64,000 nt of DNA, taken from assembly GCA_026874595.1 (NCBI GenBank), contig CM049309.1:29453033-29517032 (forward strand), written 5' to 3'. The stretch is from Sipunculus nudus (lineage: Eukaryota > Annelida > Sipuncula > Golfingiida > Sipunculidae). The position numbers and the translations under genes are program-made. Below the pieces are notes generated by a model, which saw only the letters and a program-made list of their open reading frames with translations, ran no database searches and was not told the origin of the DNA. Position 1 is the stretch's first letter. Every line of letters starts with the position of its first letter. Positions 1 through 11,984 of the stretch are shown here, piece by piece.

Positions 1-920
1 GTGGCACCACAAAATCTGCAACTTATAAATATGAGTCATGTGACAAACATTTGCACAGTACTTGGTAATCCTAGCTTCTGTCATTTCTGTGATTACTATG
101 TCAGTATGCTTAATTGGCCAAATAACTGTTCAAATTTGTGTAACTCCACCAAAAAACATCAAATGCAAACCATTTGAACAAACTAAGAGGGCTTGCCTCA
201 CGGATCATTTCTGTAAAATATTGAAAAATTTGGCTGGACTGTTTAAAAGAAGAATACTTTTAAAGGTTTTTCAGCTTTTTCCCTAAAAACCTAAGTACAT
301 GCAGATTGCAAAAAATAAGCTAATTCCCACAATATTTGATATGTGAGAGATTATTGCATAAAATCTGGGGATGGTAGCTCCTGTTATTCCTGAGAAATTA
401 TGGGTTAATGTACAGATGACCAATGACCTCCGTACAAAAAAAGGTCAATGCAGGTGGCGACACCAATACATGAATTTCATATATGACTCATGTGACCAAC
501 ACTGGCATAAAATTTGGTGATGATAGCTCCGGCCTTTTCTGAGATTGTAATTTTAGTATGCTTTTATGGACAGATGACTAAGTTCAATTTCCTGTAACTC
601 GGCCAAAAATCACCGAACTTAAACCATTCGAACAAACTTGGGAAAGATTATTCCAGGAATCATTTCTGTGAAATATTGGACAATTTGGCTGAGCAGTTTT
701 GGAGAAGAAGATTTTTAAAGCTTTTTTAGCTTTTTACCTATAAAATCTAAGAAAATGCAGTTAGCCAAAAAATGAGCAAAATCCGATTTAGTTTTTTAGA
801 TGACTAATTTTTTGCATAAAATTTCGTTATGCTACCTCTTGCCATTTTCAAGATAGTATGGGTTAACGTACAGACGACGGCCGACGCCACACCATCGCAT
901 AAGCTCACAGGTTCGCTAAT
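1..920 (+). repeat. Two copies of the CACAGGTTCGCTAA-ended repeat family
   Basis: Two diverged copies lie head to tail, the second starting near 430. They share blocks such as atgagtcatgtgac, tttggctgga and agaagaagattttt, and the second ends near 920 with gctcacaggttcgctaa. The same block order and end recur at 4890-5310 and 57795-58250, with fragments near 45540-45660 and 48000-48140. I see no coding sequence; the short reading frames are not conserved between copies. The family is non-autonomous and its class is unknown. Confidence 0.7.
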
Positions 921-1500
921 AATGGACATAAGCTAAACCATTTAGTGATGCGCCAAGGGAACAAATAGGCCTACGGTAAGTGTAACAAATAATGTGTGAA
1001 GTTAATAATTAAGTTTTCAAAAGTTAAATATATGGCCATATGAGTTAAAAATTAATACCACAAAGTTTGACCAATATTCCTTATTTTAATTCTAAGTTAA
1101 CAGTGTTATTTACAACTAGGCGCCACCAACTTTAGGAGATATGAATGAAATGCTACAAAGTATTTATATCTTCTTAAATCTTGTCAGTTAGCACTTACAT
1201 TAGATCCTAATATTTTATCACATTTGAATATTAGGATTAAATTCCTGAAATCTTTTTCTTTAAAAAAAAAATCAAAATTGTCCAAGTCTCATAAAAAAGA
1301 ATTTATTTCACATTAAAATTATAAGATTCATTTTGTTTATTAGTCCTGTGTATTGAAGGGGTGGGTGGGGTCTCCGTTGTTACTGCTCCTTGCTGAAAAA
1401 AAAGTTAATTTTAAGATTCATCTAGTTCATAGTACAGGTCTGTCAACAGAATGGGGGGGGGGGGGGGGTGGAGAGAAAAAGGCTCCCTGTGGTATGGTAT
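921..1500. other. AT-rich intronic sequence with a poly-G tract
   Basis: I see no gene or intact repeat from 921 to 1330. A run of 16 G lies at 1453-1468, and its flanks resemble the poly-G module found at 11091, 36813 and 48845. Confidence 0.5.
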
Positions 1501-3590
1501 TAACTGCAGACAGCCTGATCAAGCTCAACTAAGTGGAGAGAAGCCTGGAAGCATAGAGCGCTGCACTGAATGACCTACAGTGACCAAAGTGGACTGCTTG
1601 ACAATATAAGGGAATACAACAAGAGCCTCCAAAAAATTTCAATAACTAGCCTAATTTTGCAGCTTTTATTTTCAAATTTCAGATTTTAACAGATTAAATC
1701 CTTATGTGCACATGCTGTGAAAATTAAATCCACAGTACTTACAGGAAACAAATGAGCCGTGGCCAAAGTTGGGCAAAATTTAAGGTACCAATTTTTTATT
1801 TTTGCTAATATTTTAAAAAATTTAAAAGATTTTGATCTAATTTTGGGTATACAATTTAATTTTGATTAATTAAAGTTATATTACTGGAAAAAAGTCCTTA
1901 GCTTTAACAAGTTTTGTTTTAAAAGATCAAATATCTTTCCTGATTTTTTATAAAATGCAATATGTTTGAGACCATAACTTTTTTAAATTATATAATACAG
2001 ACCTTATTTCTGGCATGTACATAGGAACTATATAGAGGAATATTTATGGTAAAAAACAGATGAGTGGTTTTGATTTTAGGCAGTCCTGAAGTGTGAAAAT
2101 AGGTTTTTAATTTTTTTTAATAATATGATTGAAATAATTGATTATTAAAATAATATTATAGAATATATTCATGCATGCTTTCATTAATCAATTTTGGAAG
2201 TATTTGCATTCATATTCAAATGCTTTCATTTTACCTATATTCCTATTCTTATGCATGAAATTATGGAGTATATATTCAGACTGGTATTCAAATACATTTG
2301 CAAAGTATTGAATGTATGCAGAATATACAAAATTCACAAATTTAAATAATGATCATAAAACTAATATATTCACTTTGGACTACTTTTACATCAAGCTTCA
2401 CACTGGACTCGGCAAGAATCTTAAGACAATTTTTAACACTACAGAAATCATAATGATAACTTGTCTAATGCCCGTTTTCCATGTACGCTTCCAAGTAGAG
2501 ACAGTTCAAACAATGAGCTGGGTTGGACACCTGGATCAACTGTGGCTGGCCATAAGCTGCCTGGCTGCCAAGTATATGCCCCTCCTCAAGAGTGCATACC
2601 GGTAATTAGCCTGAAAGGTCAACAAGGTGACATACAGGTGACTAAAGAGGGGCTGGGTAGAGCCTGGGTCTGACATGGTCTCATAAAAACGTTAATAAAA
2701 GCTACAGTTTTTGACCTATTTCTTTCAACTTTAAATATGAAATCCTTATGTGTGAATGATATGAAAATTATATCAACATTGCTTTCAGGAAACAAGCGAG
2801 ATATGGTCAAAATTTAAGGTACTGATTTTATATTTATGCTAATAACTTATAAAATTTGAAAAATTTTGGGTATATAAATGAATATTGATTAAATAATGTT
2901 ATATCTCTGACAAAAAATCACTAGTTTCAGCAATTCTAAAGTTAAGGGAGTAAATATATTTCTTGATTTTTTTTCAAAGTGCATTATTTTCAGGCCCATT
3001 ACTTAAAAAATTACGCAATACTGACATTATTTATGTCATGTTCATACCAAATGTATAGAAAAATATGTATATTATATATGTCAAAGTCAGATCCGTGGTT
3101 TTGATATTAGGCAGTCTTATAGTGTAACAATGGGTTTTTATGGAAAATTGAAGTTTTTCCTTAATATCTCAAAGGAATAGTCCTAGTGACCAAATTCTTG
3201 GTACGGTAGGGGAATTTGGGGACATCTAACTGTAGGCCAAATTTTGGGAGCTTAGAACTGGCCTGGGAAGCTGGGGAGCCAAGCTCTAGCAAACTGCATA
3301 ACACTAGCTTGATGTAAACAATACTTGACATGGTGCTTGAAAACATGAATAAAATCCACAATTTTTGATCATTTTGATTCAAATTTCAGATTTTAACATA
3401 TGAAATGATCATGCAAACATGCTGTGAAAATTAAATCCACAGCCCTTACAGAAAAAAAAAAACATGCCATAGTTAAATTTGGGCAAAATTTAAGGTACTG
3501 ATTTTATATTTATACTAATAACTTAACAAATTTTCAATATACAGATCTAATTTTCATTATACTATCTTGATTATATTGTATAATGTGAAT
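1501..3590 (+). repeat. Internal/3' modules of the hairpin-ended family, several copies
   Basis: Three stretches (about 1540-2110, 2610-3160 and 3160-3590) carry the 3' module shared with 14380-16478 and 24950-26743. Shared phrases include gggcaaaatttaaggta, tttcctgatttttta, cataactt and attaggcagtcctgaagtg. The copy at 1540-2110 closely matches 15650-16215. None reaches the terminal hairpin. The 2290-2680 part recurs near 40300-40480. Confidence 0.7.
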
Positions 3591-3960
3591 GAGAAAGCCA
3601 TCAAAGATGCATAGACATGTCAAAATATCAGGCTAATACATCAAACTTCTCTTGAGTTTGATGCACTGGGCTGACCATGCTCAGTTGAGAAAGGCAGTTG
3701 CCCAGAGAGAACAGTGACAAATTGCTGGCTCAAGCTACTGCACTGAGTGAACTCTTGACCTGCACCTGGCTGCACTGAATGAACTCAGTGACTGTTGCAC
3801 AATCTGACACAGTTGGCAGTCTGCCAAAGCTATAAATAGGTCCAGACTGAGCTCTGACTATTTACAGATACAGACGCAATCTTTGCCTGTTGCTGAATCT
3901 TTTACACATATTGAAAGACTACAATGCTTTTTTTAAGCTGACATATCCATAAGATTTTTT
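3591..3960 (+). repeat. TTGGCAGTCTGCC family copy
   Basis: This copy contains gagaaagccatcaaagatgc, a gatgcactgggctgacc block, repeated gtgaactcttgacctg-type phrases and ttggcagtctgccaaagc. The same series appears at 7620-7853 plus 9745-9850, 44700-45240, 50300-51170 and 56600-57600. It is non-coding and its class is unknown. Confidence 0.7.
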
Positions 3961-4885
3961 TTCTTATCAAAATGTTTACAATAATTAAAATATGTAATCC
4001 TTCCATAGGTAAAGGTCCAATAATTCTGCCAAAAATCATTTAAGTAAACTTGAACAAAGGCCTCCTAAGAATAATTTTTGTGGAATTTCACAGAATTTGA
4101 AACAACAGTTTTGCAGAAGAAGACTACTGCAGCCCTCAGCTTAAAATAGGCTTACTAATGACCACAAGACCAACTTTAGCTTTTTATGACTCTATCAAAA
4201 TCAACAAACCTGATCTATTCTTATACAAATGAATGAACCATACCCTTGAATAATACTTGTAAACTAGATATGGTTGAATTTACAAGCAAATTCAAGCCTC
4301 CCCTGCAGACGGCCAGGGAATAGTGACCTGTGGGAAATCTGTCAGAGACATTTTAAGAGACATTGGGCAAAATATAATCAGGGTAAGTAATTAATATGCA
4401 ACACAGGCATAAACATGCAAATTATGCATAAATATGCAAAAGAGTTCATTAGTATTCATTAGAATCATGTCCACAGTGAAAAAGTGTTACATGTTCAAAC
4501 ATGTAATGGGTAGACTTGAGAATTTGAAAAAATTGACCAATTTACACATGGCTGATTTACATAATTATGCAAATGACCTACTTAATATGCACAGACTCCC
4601 CAAAAGTTAATCAACTTCTTAGAGTAATACTCTCAATGGTATCAACAAAGTTTAGTACAAATCACATTAACAGTCATGTTTTGAACATGAGCGCAAAGAA
4701 AACTGCTCAATAAGCTAATTAGCACAATTAAGCTGTTTGGACAACTCTCAAAATCTAATTGGGTGTTACCGCTTACCTGGTTAGGAGAGGCTTAAAAATT
4801 TAAAGATTCAGCTTGACAGTTTCACCAAAAAAACATTTTTAAAACGTAAGTGGCTAAAATAATGACTTTTTGTCTGTAAAAAAAA
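3961..4885. other. Intronic sequence without a recognised gene
   Basis: 4000-4160 resembles 57460-57600, so it is probably an extension of the neighbouring repeat. From 4380 to 4620 the sequence is rich in atgcaaat/atatgca words. I see no exon or RNA gene. Confidence 0.5.
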
Positions 4886-5310
4886 AACCAGATTAATGAA
4901 GGTGGCACCACTAATTGCAATTTCAAATATGAGTCATGTGACCAACATTTGCACAAAGCTTGGTGTTGCTAGCTCCTGTCGTTTATGAGATTGTAATGTC
5001 AGTATACTTACTTGGAGAAATCACTAAGTTCAAATTCCTGTAACTCAGCCAAAATTCATCAATCCTAGACCTTTGAACAAACTTAAGAGAGCTTATTAAG
5101 TTCTAAGAGTTTGTAAGGTTTTTTTTTTTAATTTATCCCTATAAAATTCAGATAGCAAACAATAGGCAAAATCCGATAGAGTATTTTAGATGACTGATTT
5201 TTTGCATAAAGTTTGGTGATCTTAGCTCCTGCCATTTTCGAGATAGAATGGGTTAATGTACAGATGACGCATGATGCCACAACATCACACCAGCTCACAG
5301 GTTCGCTAAA
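4886..5310 (+). repeat. CACAGGTTCGCTAA-ended repeat copy
   Basis: This is a near full copy, from gaaggtggcaccac to cacaggttcgctaaa at 5310. It is colinear with 57795-58250 and with the two copies at the window start. Confidence 0.75.
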
Positions 5311-5466
5311 AATTCCAGTTTTGAAATTTCAACTAATTTTGGCGGATATGATAAGAAGTTTCTAGATCCTACTGATACAATTTGTGCAAATTTGATTTAT
5401 TGGGTGCTCAAACTATGTTCTTTCATATACAGAATAAGTCACAGTAACCTTATTTCAGATTGGCAT

Positions 5467-5900
5467 GACACTTGACTGGTGACTGTGATTGACAGGTTCT
5501 TACCTTGACTGGTAGCTGTGATTGACAGGTTCTTACCTTGACTGGTGACTGTGATTGACAGGTTCTTACCTTGACTGGTGGCTGTGATTGACAGGTTCTT
5601 ACCTTGATTGGTGACTGTGATTGACAGGTTCTTACCTTGACTGGTGGCTGTGATTGACAGGTTCTTAACTTGACTGGTGGCTGTGATTGACAGGTTCTTA
5701 CCTTGACTAGTGGCTGTGATTGACAGGTTCTTACCTTGCCTGGCGGCTGTGATTGACAGGTTCTTACCTTGACTGGTGGCTGTGATTGACAGGTTCTTAC
5801 CTTGACTGGTGACTGTGATTGACAGGTTCTTACCTTGACTGGTGGCTGTGATTGACAGGTTCTTACCTTGACTTGTGGCTGTGATTGACAGGTTCTTACC
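5467..5900 (-). repeat. 33-bp tandem array built on a TPR 5' splice site
   Basis: About 13 full units of 33 bp plus a partial one follow the end of the last TPR exon in the window. Each unit on the minus strand holds CCAGTCAAG, the donor-like GTAAGAACC, then CTGTCAATCACAG, so the exon end and intron start have been copied together. One unit (near 5671) reads GTTAAG and has lost the donor GT, and the last partial unit reads AAGTGTCA. Because 33 is a multiple of three and the units have no stop, the array continues the exon's frame as an 11-residue repeat (QPPVKVRTCQS and variants) to a stop at about 5450. Whether it is spliced out or sometimes translated cannot be told from sequence. Confidence 0.9.
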
Positions 5901-6330
5901 TTGACTGGTGGCTGTGAAGCTGCTGTAGTTGCAGACTGCTGCTGCATCTCTACCTCCTGTCTGACTTCAGCCCGAATTTGCTGTAGGGGAGAGGTGAGCT
6001 GTGAAAAGCTTCCTCTTGGAACTTTGGCTTCCTGAGGCTGTCCAGTGGCTGTATCAGCCTCTAAAGACAGTGGTTCCTTGGGCACTGGCTGTATCTCCAC
6101 TTCTTGAAGCCTTGATCTTTTCTGCTGTGGATGCTCTTCCTCTGATTTCACTACCACACTCTCTTCCTCTCTCTGTCGTTTTGATGCTTGCAGTCCAGAA
6201 GGCCCTGGCTCAGGTGCTGGGGCAGCTGAAGTATCTTGTTCTGGTTCTGTGTGAGGAGATAGTGGCTGGACTTGTTGGCGAGGTCGACTGGCAGTCTGTG
6301 CAGCAGACACACTGACAGTGGTAGCAGTTG
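5900..6330 (-). CDS. TPR: TPR nuclear basket protein, tail exon with basic NLS-like segment (most 3' exon in window)
   Basis: The exon runs from acceptor TTGTTTTAG|CA to donor GTCAAG|GTAAGA. Its first two bases complete an Ala codon split with the 18119-17893 exon, and it ends in phase 0 (143 codons; residues 364-506 of the part visible here). It is a low-complexity tail: Pro/Glu/Ser-rich, then SKRQREEE and QQKRSRLQ about 20 residues apart, then Gln-rich ending ASQPPVK. The two basic clusters sit where vertebrate TPR has its nuclear localisation region, of similar make-up (KRTREEE ... PKKLK), so I infer an NLS. The donor is the first of a row of near-identical donors in the 33-bp array. If that array were read through, about 150 extra residues and a stop would replace the acidic tail. 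The next exon is outside the window. Confidence 0.85.
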
Positions 6331-6840
6331 CTAAAACAATGACCAGGACCATATAAATGTTGTATATATTTTATTTGAAAGCACATTTGAACAGAACAGC
6401 TCAGAGAAGATATATTGTAATATGATATAAACAAGTGACTCATGGGTGCTGACACTCAGCAGACATGCATGACCTATGACATGACTGGCATACTTCACAA
6501 CTTTTGGTCCAATTTTAACAAATGTTTACCAATTTTGTAGAATGACAGAAATTTATATATCAGGTATAAGTAAATACTTTATAGACAACTATGAATATAT
6601 ATGTACTGAAGTATTAATGTGACATGACTTATATGATTACTGAGCACATATGGAGCTTATACTGTTAAATGGTATCATTTGTGCCCTGCTTACAGATAGC
6701 TGACTGGACAGTGGAAAACCAATCACTATATTTAAGCATGACTGAAAGTTAGCTGAGCTTAAACAATCCATGGTCAAAGGTTTTAGGGCAATACTGACCC
6801 AATTACTGTTATTATGCAGTCATCCATGTACTCTATCCAA
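6331..6840. other. Intron, no recognised feature
   Basis: AT-rich sequence next to the acceptor of the 6330-5900 exon. I recognise no repeat family, exon or RNA gene. Confidence 0.5.
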
Positions 6841-7400
6841 AAACAAGTGGTCCCTGGGCCACGATGCTCAGCTGAATTCAATGAACCTTGAACAGTGGGA
6901 AACATGACTCCCAGCATGCTCAAATCATGCATTTTGCCACAGACCTTAGATATAGGTTACAATGACCATATACTACATCCAGCTGCTACCATTTGTTCCT
7001 ATCTGACCAATAAAAAGATATAATCATGTTCTTTCACACAGTTTGCAGTACATAGGTCACAGTGACATTATTTCAGGTTTCCAAGAAATTGTTTTCAGGA
7101 ACCTCCCTGATCTTAATAAAGTTAGAAGTTTCAAGGTACAACTGTATTAAATCATGCAAATCTGTCCCATAGGGTGCTCAAATCATGTTCATTTACATAT
7201 TTTGCAGAATATAGGTCACTGTTACCTAATTTCAGGTTTCCAAGGAGATTTTTCATGGACCTTCCAGGATGTAAAGTTAGAAGATTCCAGGTCCAACAGT
7301 TACGATTTGTGCCCTGTTAACTCACAGACAGACATACAAAGTACAAAGAGTGATCACTATAGCTCAGATGACTTTCAGTCAGCTGAGCTAATGATTGTAG
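6841..7400 (+). mobile_element. Short hairpin-ended (HINE-like) element, both ends present
   Basis: It starts with aaacaagtggtccctgggcc and gctcagctga, and ends with agctcagatgact ttc agtcagctgagctaa, an almost perfect hairpin at 7369-7397. The interior holds the ggtcac-tgacctaatttcagg / gattctaggtcca module also present at 18788-22365 and 27690-28940. At about 560 bp it is one of the shortest copies with both ends. It has no coding capacity. Confidence 0.7.
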
Positions 7401-7853
7401 GTAGTGCCACCAGTCTTGTATACAAGAAAGCCATCTAAGATATATGCATGGACAACCAGAATTTCATGTAGATATGTCAAACCACTCTTAAGTTATCAGC
7501 ACAGATGAATGCAATGCAAAAACAATTGTAGGTGATGCCATCAATTTTGTAAATGATAAAGGTGAGGTGTAGATATGCACAGTTTCAGGCTGATATATCA
7601 AATCCCTCCATAGAAATGAGCAGGAATATACACTTCGAAAGTGACATCAGTCTTGTGTATGAGAAAGCCATCAAGGATGCATGGACATGCCAAAATTTAA
7701 GGATGTTACATCAAACTTCTCTTGAGATAGGTGCACTGGGCTGACCAAAAACAGCTGACCAAAGCAGTTGCCCCCCCCCCCCCCTTCCAAAGTCAAGCGG
7801 AGCTGATGTACCAGGTTTGGCTACTGCACAGACTGTTGCAAAATCTGATACAG
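7401..7853 (+). repeat. TTGGCAGTCTGCC family copy, left part, split by a LINE
   Basis: This part matches the start of 3591-3960 and 50300-50820 as far as aaatctgatacag, where a LINE interrupts it. The family resumes at 9745 with cacagttggcagtctgcc. A 14-C tract lies at 7771-7784. Confidence 0.7.
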
Positions 7854-9744
7854 TTTTTTGTTTTTATTCAAGATACAACATAGACATTTCGAAACATAGA
7901 TACATCCCAAACACCAACATAAGTACATCACCAACTCGGTTTCGAAACAATATGACAAAATTTCCAAGTCAAATTCAAAACATATACAAAACATATACAA
8001 ACAAAAAGCAAGACAGCTGTATCAGCCTCATTGATCTTGGTTTTCATGCATATATAAACATATATGCATAAATAAACATACATATTTATATCTATATTTC
8101 TCTGTTACCACTTGTTTCATCAATTTCCATCTGGTACAACTGTTCCTTTCTTCACTTCCCATTTCATATTGTGTTGGCTTAATTTATTTTTCCTGGAATT
8201 TTCTCTACATTTAGTAATAAAGACTTAAATCTACTAAGGGACAATAATTTGCTCTCTCGTGATTTATACACCAATTGTTTAAAAATATTTAAAATATGAT
8301 TAACAATACTTTTTTTGCCTCCATTTTCAAATATACCATATAATATAGTGACTTCTGATATCTCTGGGAGCACTACGCCTGCTCTTTGTAACCAGTCTTT
8401 TACGTTTAAATATAGCGTGATTACAACATGACATCACAAAATATATGTGCAATTGTTTCTGGCTCTGAGAAACGGTAAGAACAAAGTCGGGTTTCTGACA
8501 GGCCCCATCTGGACAGTATCTGGTTAACTGAAATGTAATTATGAATTTTCTTAAACTGGAAATAACAAGAATAGGTGTGGATAGAGGTTTTATATACAGA
8601 TTCGCATATATCCTTCTAACTAAGCTCTTTATATTTATTTTCAAATTTACATTGTGACAATGAGAGTTTTTTCACATAATTTGTGAAGCCCTTATAAATT
8701 TCTCGTGACTTTTATTTTGTTTATTTCTTTTAACCCTTCTACTGTAAAGACATGGTTTTGGTAGTCTGTGTCACAGTCTACCCCTTCTCTCTCTAACAAA
8801 TGTGTCCATTTCTTTGGAATTGATTTCACAAGACTGTGTCAGTTTAAATATTGTCTATTGTATACTTCTTCATTTTTGACCACTTCACAGAGATTTTTAA
8901 ATCTTCCTGTACTCATAACCAAATCCCCGACCAATCTAATCCCAAATTCTGACAGTTCTCTATTGTACATTCCCTGACCTCTCACTGTAATGAATTGATT
9001 GTGCCATAATGGTTGTACTATCATGTGTTCTACTTCAAATGGATTTCCATTAACATATTCTGCCCAAATTTTTAGGATAAAGGTAATCTTTTTGGCAGCC
9101 ATTTAATGTCAAAATTAGATCTTATTAAATTTGGTCCTCCTATTGATTTTATGTATTTGTATGGTAGGGTTTTCCATTTTGAGTTACTCTCATTTATTAG
9201 CTGAAATACCCAACTAACTTTTTGTGATTTTATTTTGCTCTTAATATCAATCAAATTGATTCCACCTTCTTCATAAATTGTTACAAGAACTGAATATTTT
9301 ATTTTGGGTCTCCTCCCATTTCATATAAAATCTGTCAGTAATTGTTTTAGTTTGGGTATAAGTTTCTCTGGTATATCTATCAAATTACTAACATATAATA
9401 TCTTTGAAACAGCCAATGTATTAACTATTTCCTTTCTTCTATATATTGTAAGTGTTCGTTGTTTCAAGACTGTTTTTAAGTTATTTTCAATTTTGCCAAA
9501 ATTTAAAGTCTCATGCAAAGTTTTATTGTATGTAAAGTACATACCTAATATTTTAATAGCTTCATGGTTGAAGTCTTTCCATTTTAATTCCTCAATTATT
9601 TTTTCTCTGTTGCTACTTTGTCCAATCCATGATGCTTCAGATTTAGTTAAGTTTAATTTTAAAGATGAAATTTTAGTAAATTTATTAACAAGTTAAATGA
9701 GAAATTTAAGTGACTGGAGATCGCTCAAGAAAAATGTTGAGTCG
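7854..9744 (-). mobile_element. L1-like non-LTR retrotransposon, 5'-truncated and decayed
   Basis: Read on the minus strand, the element opens at a reverse transcriptase active-site-like ADDSTFFL (about 9749-9726). It continues with KLNLTKSEASWIG, a WKD...IKILGMYF block, the thumb-like YRRKEIVNTLAVSKILYV, EEGGINLIDI and WKTLPYKYI, and near 8480 the C-terminal Cys/His-type block LCSYRFSEPETIAHIF. This order is typical of L1/Tx1-type ORF2. The frame is broken by a stop after LTDFI (about 9321) and by shifts, so it is dead. It ends in an AATAAA and an A-rich tail at 7854-7875. Its flanks, tctgatacag (7844-7853) and tctgcacag (9745-9753), look like a target-site duplication inside a TTGGCAGTCTGCC repeat. 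Confidence 0.85.
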
Positions 9745-10085
9745 TCTGCACAGTTGGCAGTCTGCCAAAATCTGTAAACAGATAGACTCAACTTGGCCTG
9801 TTGCCAAATCTTGGCTGCAATGTTTTTTTCAAGCTAACATATTCATAACATTATTTTTATCAAATATTTAGTAAATTAACAGATGCCTATTGAAAGCTAA
9901 ATCAGAATACAAATATATTTTATTCATGGATTTATCTTACACATCAAATGGATATGGACATCTATTATTTTATATTGCTTGTACAGCTCTGCTTATATAA
10001 CCACAGAGCTCAGTCTTTTACTACAATACTGCAATAAATCTGAATTGAGTAAACTTGAACAAAAGCCACCTAAGAATTTGCTTGT
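9745..10085 (+). repeat. TTGGCAGTCTGCC family copy, right part
   Basis: Resumes the repeat interrupted by the LINE. It includes cagttggcagtctgcc, the agctaacatattcataa block and a tail matching 45180-45480. Confidence 0.65.
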
Positions 10086-10099
10086 GCAATGTTGCTGAC

Positions 10100-11260
10100 T
10101 TTGGAAAAAATAAGGGACCCATGGGTCAATGTGCTCAGCTGAAGTTGACCTTGAAGGTAAAATCTTAAATAATATCCATTGGAGATAAAGAGTAGGAGGA
10201 GGTTGGTTTATATGATTGGTTTGTATTGATAAGCAAGAAATTGTTGCAAATAATATTTTGTGACCTGACCATGTGTTTCCTAATGTTGAAACTAAAGCAT
10301 GTGAGCAGTTTGTGAACAAATGATCTGTACTATTACCATGATCATTACTTGGCTTTTTGATTAACTGTTGACATTTCAGTAGTTTACACATTTGTTCAAT
10401 TGAATCTATTTTTTTGTATAATATTATAAGTATTAAATAAATATGTATTTTTTTATTTTATGAAATGTATATAGTTGAAATATAACTAATTAACAACATC
10501 ATACAGGGCAAACAAAGCCTGATATCAAATTCTGCTGAGGCAGGAAATTAATGAACAAATGTTTGTATTTGATCCTCATTTTTTTATAAAATCAATTTTA
10601 TTATTTTATATTTCTATACATTTCCAATATAACATATATATCCGAATATAAAAGTTGATTCATAATTCTCAATTACATCATCATAAGTCTCAATCTTGTC
10701 AGATAACACCACATTATGCATACAAATGTTTATTTATTTTTTACCACAAAAATATATCTTTTAAACCTGCAAAACAATAAATACCTAAAAATAATACTTG
10801 ATTTAGATTTCACAATTTTAAATTGTGCCTTTATGTATCCATAATTTGCTTCATATTTTATAAATTAATGCATACTGATGGGTTTAATTATATTTGTTAA
10901 AATCATTCAATAGAAAATTGATTTCTTTAAAAATGCTACATTAACACAACATGGCATCTTCTGGATTACACCTTGAATTACTTTTCAAGGAAAGGTTTTG
11001 TATATTGGAGTGGAAACAGCATTACAATTAGGAAGATACAGTGAAAACAATAACAATTACTGCTTAACACTTGGTGGGTTGGATTTGGGAGGGGGGGGGG
11101 GGGCTTTGGGTGGTGATATGAGAATAACTGTACACCTGTCACGGCAGGGGATCTCCCCCAGTGACTGTAACAAATCAGAAACCCTGGCACAGCTGACTTC
11201 CAGTGACCTGGAGTGGGACCCAGCATATGGACATGCAAATGTCTACAATAGAGCCTAAAG
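10100..11260 (+). repeat. Hairpin-ended family: 5' end with internal modules and poly-G
   Basis: It starts aataagggacccatgggtc ... gctcagctgaag, followed by the gttgaccttgaaggtaaaa module shared with 12950, 28316, 35485 and 54672. A second module (10490-11050) matches 35650-36230 and 48270-48840. Thirteen G lie at 11091-11103, followed by gagaataactgtacacctgtcac, which is the seed sequence of the 79-bp array at 60890. Confidence 0.65.
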
Positions 11261-11262
11261 AA

Positions 11263-11960
11263 AACAAGGGACCTATGGGTCACGGCGCTCAGCTGATCAT
11301 GATTGAACTATAAATGTATCACCATTGTGATAATATATTTAGTCGACAAACCTTATGAATATCATGGACCTATTAGGCTACTATAAAGAAATATAATGTA
11401 ATATGCGAGTAAATCATGTATGAAATTACTTGACTGATGGATTAATATGGAGTAAATATAGTGGTTTATTTTCTATTTATTTGGGAGCTGTTGAAAATAG
11501 CAATATATTTGAGCAAATATGAATGCAATGACAGTACACTAAGCAGTGGTAGAATGATGATAAGGCTATTTGTTGAAGGATCTATAGTGTATAGAAGTCT
11601 GCAAGATTTCAATTTGACATATATAATGTTATTATTAACTATGCTGAAGAGTGGATTTATGAATTGTGACTGTATGACATGATATCTCTTAGGTCTTGAC
11701 AAGGTACATTATATTGATGCCCACCACATCTACATATTACACAATATTGACATAATTTCTGGCACGTACATAGGCAACAAACAGTTATACAATATATAAA
11801 AATATGAATATATCTGATTCAACTTGTTCTCGTTTACTGAGGCTGACATTGGGATGGGGTTCGGAGAAGGAAACAGTGTGGGCAGCAAGGAGGGTTGGAT
11901 GTAGAGAGAAAAGGAGATAGAGAGAGAGGGAGGGAGCATTCAACAGTACTTAAACACCTG
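11263..11960 (+). repeat. Hairpin-ended family 5' end, module paired with 23039-23690
   Basis: It starts aaacaagggacctatgggtc and gctcagctgatc. The following ~650 bp are colinear with 23039-23690, including gactgatggattaata, tttgttgaaggatct and ggatggggttcggagaagg. The short reading frames here are not conserved in the other copy. Confidence 0.75.
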
Positions 11961-11984
11961 GAAGGTTAAAATCTAAAATATTAT

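Noticed and set aside
6001-6315. Plus-strand reading frame of 104 codons
   Set aside because: It is the shadow of the minus-strand TPR exon, which has splice sites, matching phase and family motifs.
9304-9696. 130-codon plus-strand frame
   Set aside because: Antisense to the LINE, whose minus-strand frame carries reverse transcriptase motifs.
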